A DNA stretch of 64,000 nucleotides from Pontibacter chinhatensis (GTDB taxonomy: Bacteria > Bacteroidota > Bacteroidia > Cytophagales > Hymenobacteraceae). Under the pieces are notes generated by a model, which saw only the letters and a program-made list of their open reading frames with translations, did not search any database and was not told where the DNA came from. Every line of letters begins with the position of its first letter. Position 1 is the stretch's first letter. Both the position numbers and the translations under genes were made by a program. This document shows positions 60,706-64,000 of the stretch, in pieces. Location: positions 496,001 through 560,000 of the forward strand of contig NZ_FOOT01000002.1 in assembly GCF_900113285.1 (NCBI RefSeq), in the 5' to 3' direction.

Positions 60706-61782
60706 TTACTGCATGATATTCCGCTCGTTCAGGGCACGATGGAAGCGGCGCGCGTTGGCCTGGTGCTCGGCCATGGTAGTGGCAAAGGCATGGTAACCAG
60801 AGAAGTCCTCTTTAGCGCAAAAGTATAAGTAGCTGTGTTTCTCCGGGTTCAGCACTGCATCTATACTTGAGATAGCCGGCACGTTGATAGGTCCGGGAGG
60901 CAAGCCTTTGTACATGTAGGTGTTGTAAGGAGAATCGTAAGCCAGGTGCTTGTTCAGTACGCGCCGGATGGTGAAATCGCGCACGGCAAACACCACCGTA
61001 GGGTCGGCCTGCAGCAGCATGCCGCGCTCCAGGCGGTTAAGGTATACGCCCGCCACCCGTGGCTTCTCATCGTTCTTCAGCGTCTCGGCCTGCACAATGG
61101 AGGCCAGCGTACTTACCTGGTGCGGTGTCAGCCCCAACTGCTCGGCCTTGGCCTTGCGCTCCTCGTTCCAGAAGCGGTCGTACTCTTTCTTCATCCGCTC
61201 CATCAACTCAGGTGCCGTAATGGTCCAGTATACCTGATAGGTGTTCGGGATGAACATGCCCACCACGCTGGTGGTATCGAACCCAAGGGTTTTCAGGTAC
61301 GCCGGATCGCTCAGCAGGCTGTCGAGTTCCTGCTCGCTGGCTTCTACCTCGGTGGCTAGCTTCGCAGCCAGCTGGCTGCGCAGGCGCACGTTGCTGAAAG
61401 TCAGGTTAAGCGGAGTCTGTTGCCCCAGGCGCAGCACCCCGATCAACTGCCGGTTGGTCCAGCCGTGCTCCAGTTTGTAGCGCCCCGGCTTCACCAGTTT
61501 GTCGTAGTCCATCAGCTTGGACATAAAACGTAGGGAGAGCGGGTCGATGATTACGCCGCTTGCTTCCACGGAGTCCATGGCCTGCTCGTAGGTGGCTCCC
61601 GTTGGGATGAGCACATACGCTTCGCGCCCCTTGGTGTCCACGTTCATGGTGTACACAATCTGGTAGGCGTAATAGGAGAAGCTCACAAACAGGAACATGC
61701 CCAGCGCAATCAGGCCGGGTACCAGCATGCTTTTCTGCTTGCGTTTTCTTTTTGCTATAGGGTGATTAACTTCGTTGGCCAT
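60706..61782 (-). CDS. mltG: MltG, endolytic peptidoglycan transglycosylase
   Basis: This 358-residue protein has a basic cytosolic start (AKRKRKQKS), one membrane helix (about 19-43), a LysM-like region (about 55-110), and the YceG-type catalytic domain. That domain contains GMFIPNTYQVYW, LASIVQAETLKNDEKPRVAG with the catalytic Glu, YLNRLERGMLLQADPTVVFA, DSPYNTYMYKGLPPGPINVP and SYLYFCAKEDFSGYHAFATT. It cleaves nascent glycan strands and so limits their length. The order of motifs and the length are normal. Confidence 0.95.
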   Translation of the reverse strand: MANEVNHPIAKRKRKQKSMLVPGLIALGMFLFVSFSYYAYQIVYTMNVDTKGREAYVLIPTGATYEQAMDSVEASGVIIDPLSLRFMSKLMDYDKLVKPGRYKLEHGWTNRQLIGVLRLGQQTPLNLTFSNVRLRSQLAAKLATEVEASEQELDSLLSDPAYLKTLGFDTTSVVGMFIPNTYQVYWTITAPELMERMKKEYDRFWNEERKAKAEQLGLTPHQVSTLASIVQAETLKNDEKPRVAGVYLNRLERGMLLQADPTVVFAVRDFTIRRVLNKHLAYDSPYNTYMYKGLPPGPINVPAISSIDAVLNPEKHSYLYFCAKEDFSGYHAFATTMAEHQANARRFHRALNERNIMQ

Positions 61783-62023
61783 AGTGTAAGTAAAAGGCGC
61801 AGAACAGGGTTTATGGTTCCGCCACCAGGTTTCAAGGCCTCAAAAATAGCACATCTGCAGTTAATTAAGAATGCGTGCACTATAAATTCAGTCCTACCAG
61901 GCCTCAATTGTGCCTGATCATCGCCCAGAACCCGGTATTTATACTTTCCGGAGGACACCACCGCGTGTTCTGCCTTATAGCCAAAAAATGCTGTAATTGT
62001 ACCGTTATTAGCGGCAGAGTTTA

Positions 62024-62031
62024 TAAATTTG
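62024..62031 (+). promoter_or_regulatory. Predicted -7 element of the carboxylase gene
   Basis: TAAATTTG matches TAnnTTTG exactly, 49 nt upstream of the ATG. A TTG at 61997-61999 is a possible -33 element, although the 24-nt spacing is longer than usual. No other gene-like signal is seen in the 61783-62072 gap. Confidence 0.42.
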
Positions 62032-62072
62032 GGAAATAAACATTAAGAACTGTATATATTTTATACCCTTAT

Positions 62073-63632
62073 ATGGCAGGAGAAATCAGACAAGCCCAGA
62101 TAGAAACCCTTGAACGCAAAAACGCCGAGGCCCTTCTGGGAGGTGGCAAGGAAAGAATTGAGGCGCAGCACAAGAAAGGCAAGCTAACTGCCCGCGAGCG
62201 CATCCACCTGCTGCTCGACGAAGGCTCTTTTGAAGAGATCGGCAAGTTTGTGATGCACCGCTCCAAGGATTTCGGGCTGGACAAGCAGTACTTTCTGGGC
62301 GATGGCGTGGTAACCGGTTACGGCACCGTCAACGGCCGCCTGGTGTATGTTTTCTCCCAGGACTTTACCGTGCTGGGTGGTTCGCTTTCTGAAACCCACG
62401 CCGAAAAGATTGTCAAGATCATGGAGCTGGCCATGAAAAACGGAGCTCCTGTTATCGGCCTCAACGACTCTGGTGGCGCCCGTATCCAGGAAGGTGTGGT
62501 ATCGCTGGGTGGCTATGCTGATATCTTCTACCGCAACACGCTGGCCTCCGGCGTTATCCCGCAGATCTCGGCCATTATGGGCCCGTGCGCGGGCGGTGCG
62601 GTATACTCTCCGGCCATCACCGACTTTATCATGATGGTGGAAGACACCTCTTACATGTTTGTGACCGGCCCGAACGTGGTGAAAACGGTAACGCACGAGG
62701 AGGTAACCTCCGAGGAACTGGGCGGCGCGAGCACCCACAGCACCAAGAGCGGCGTGACCCATTTCTCCTGCGCCAACGAGGTAGAGTGCATTAACCACCT
62801 CAAAAAACTGCTGAGCTACATCCCGCAGAACTGCGAGGAACTGCCGCCATCCCTGCCTTATGAGCCGCAAGGGGATGAAACCCGCGAAATGCTGGACACC
62901 ATCATCCCGGAGAACCCGAACCAGCCCTACGACATCCGCGAGGTAATCGAAGGCATCATCGACGCGGATTCCTTCTTTGAGGTGCACAAGAACTTTGGGG
63001 AGAACATTGTGGTGGGCTTTGCCCGCCTGGGGGGCCGCAGCATCGGCATTGTGGGCAACCAGCCTGCCGTGCTGGCCGGCGTGCTCGACATCAACGCCAG
63101 CACCAAGGCCGCCCGCTTTGTGCGCTTCTGCGACAGCTTCAACGTGCCGCTGCTGGTGCTAGAAGACGTGCCGGGCTTCCTGCCGGGTACCGACCAGGAA
63201 TGGCGCGGCATCATCACCAACGGGGCCAAACTACTGTACGCTTTCTGCGAGGCCACTGTGCCACGCATCACCGTCATCACCCGCAAAGCCTACGGTGGCG
63301 CCTACGACGTAATGAACTCCAAGCACATCGGAGCCGACATGAACTATGCCTGGCCAACAGCCGAGATTGCCGTGATGGGGGCGCAGGGGGCTGCTGAGAT
63401 TATCTTTAAGCGGGAAATTGCCGCTGCCGAGGATCCGGAGGCGAAGCTGGCCGAGAAGGTACAGGAGTACAAAGAGAAATTTGCGACACCGTACCGCGCA
63501 GCGCACCGTGGCTTCATCGACGAGGTGATCATGCCGCACGAGACACGCGCCAAGCTGATCAAGGCATTCAAGATGCTGGAGAACAAGGCTGTAACGCTGC
63601 CACGCAAGAAGCACGGGAACATTCCGTTATAA
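62073..63632 (+). CDS. Acyl-CoA carboxylase beta subunit (propionyl/methylmalonyl-type carboxyltransferase)
   Basis: This 519-residue carboxyltransferase has two crotonase-like halves: [40 protein letters not shown] (about 130-149) and [17 protein letters not shown] in the first, then [20 protein letters not shown] and [20 protein letters not shown] in the second. These match PccB/MmdA. It transfers the carboxyl group from biotin to propionyl-CoA or a related acyl-CoA. The biotin carboxylase partner is not in the window. The following M42 peptidase begins 87 nt later. Confidence 0.95.
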   Translation: MAGEIRQAQIETLERKNAEALLGGGKERIEAQHKKGKLTARERIHLLLDEGSFEEIGKFVMHRSKDFGLDKQYFLGDGVVTGYGTVNGRLVYVFSQDFTVLGGSLSETHAEKIVKIMELAMKNGAPVIGLNDSGGARIQEGVVSLGGYADIFYRNTLASGVIPQISAIMGPCAGGAVYSPAITDFIMMVEDTSYMFVTGPNVVKTVTHEEVTSEELGGASTHSTKSGVTHFSCANEVECINHLKKLLSYIPQNCEELPPSLPYEPQGDETREMLDTIIPENPNQPYDIREVIEGIIDADSFFEVHKNFGENIVVGFARLGGRSIGIVGNQPAVLAGVLDINASTKAARFVRFCDSFNVPLLVLEDVPGFLPGTDQEWRGIITNGAKLLYAFCEATVPRITVITRKAYGGAYDVMNSKHIGADMNYAWPTAEIAVMGAQGAAEIIFKREIAAAEDPEAKLAEKVQEYKEKFATPYRAAHRGFIDEVIMPHETRAKLIKAFKMLENKAVTLPRKKHGNIPL

Positions 63633-63718
63633 CTACCAATAGCCTATGCACCGCAGTGCGCTAACCTGGCCATAGGCCCATATGAAATCAAACACCTACA
63701 AAACAACCACAACCTTAC

Positions 63719-64000
63719 ATGCGACAAGAATCTTTTGACTTCCTTCAGAAATACCTGAACAACTCCTCTCCTACCGGCTTCGAGTCGGAGGGTCAGAAAC
63801 TCTGGCTGGAGTACGTAAAACCATACATTGACGAATACTTTGTGGATACTTACGGTACTGTAGTGGGCGTTATCAACCCGCAGGCCGAGTACAAAGTAGT
63901 CATTGAGGCCCATGCCGATGAGATCTCCTGGTTTGTAAACTACATCACCCCAGAAGGCTACATTTACCTGAAGCGCAACGGCGGATCCGATGCCCTCATC
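63719..64000 (+). CDS. M42-family metallopeptidase (start only; continues outside window)
   Basis: The ATG at 63719-63721 opens 94 codons to the edge. The residues SFDFLQKYLNNSSPTGFESE, VDTYGTVVGVI and VVIEAHADEISWFVNYI match the N-terminus of glutamyl-aminopeptidase/endoglucanase-M-type M42 peptidases, whose first metal ligand is the His of AHADE. The rest of the metal site lies beyond the window. Confidence 0.88.
   Translation, partial: MRQESFDFLQKYLNNSSPTGFESEGQKLWLEYVKPYIDEYFVDTYGTVVGVINPQAEYKVVIEAHADEISWFVNYITPEGYIYLKRNGGSDALI

Noticed and set aside
1..64000. CRISPR arrays, insertion sequences, rRNA genes
   Set aside because: No regularly spaced repeats, transposase genes or rRNA-like sequence were seen. 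The only recombinase is the truncated integrase at 58032.

Overview
The window looks like a chromosome segment of a Bacteroidota bacterium, most likely order Cytophagales and perhaps a Hymenobacteraceae/Pontibacter-like genus. The evidence is three SusC/SusD outer-membrane systems, lipobox SusD proteins, TAnnTTTG-type promoter elements, a TonB-receptor-rich gene set, and a very frequent AAGTATA/TATACTT word inside and between genes. The genus is inference.

Layout. (1) 1-5.6 kb: a SusD (cut by the window edge) and SusC pair, divergent from a FadR-type GntR regulator. Two near-identical GTnnnAC sites lie in the shared promoter region. (2) 5.7-6.4 kb: a secreted SGNH hydrolase. (3) 6.9-22.4 kb: a compact molybdenum-hydroxylase region. 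It holds a three-subunit PaoABC-type aldehyde oxidoreductase, a two-subunit IorAB-type enzyme, a cytochrome c, a TSUP transporter, the cofactor genes moaA, moeA, moaC, a mobB-like/mobA fusion, a moeB-rhodanese fusion, moaD and moaE, and the maturation factors MocA and XdhC. (4) 22.6-58.9 kb: a block of carbohydrate genes bounded by two direct copies of a 158-bp repeat (146/158 identical by hand alignment). The right-hand copy abuts the 3' end of a tRNA-Ser(UGA) gene, with a truncated tyrosine recombinase just inside it. This geometry suggests a decayed, tRNA-targeted genomic island. (5) 59.2-64 kb: ordinary housekeeping genes (BrkB/YihY, 4HBT thioesterase, MltG, acyl-CoA carboxylase beta subunit, start of an M42 peptidase).

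The island cargo reads as one catabolic system. A ROK repressor and a CstA-type transporter sit at the left end. Next come two SusCD pairs, three secreted paralogous beta-propeller proteins, an FucP-type MFS permease, an AGE-family epimerase, a DHDPS-family aldolase, an NAD-epimerase-like protein and an Nramp-fold transporter. Three oxidoreductases carry export signals: a PQQ-type sugar dehydrogenase fused to cytochrome c, a Tat FAD enzyme and a Tat Gfo/Idh enzyme. The rest is a circularly permuted SGNH hydrolase, an M20 amidohydrolase and a secreted protein of unknown class. Twelve of these genes (33.5-51.5 kb) form one apparent operon. I recognise no glycoside hydrolase, polysaccharide lyase or sulfatase, so the substrate is unknown. 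The layout favours periplasmic oxidation of a modified sugar followed by uptake and aldol cleavage.

The Mo region is also coherent. MoaA and MoaC make the precursor, MoaD/MoaE with MoeB-rhodanese add sulfur, MoeA inserts molybdate, MocA and MobA add nucleotide, and XdhC loads the two hydroxylases encoded beside them.
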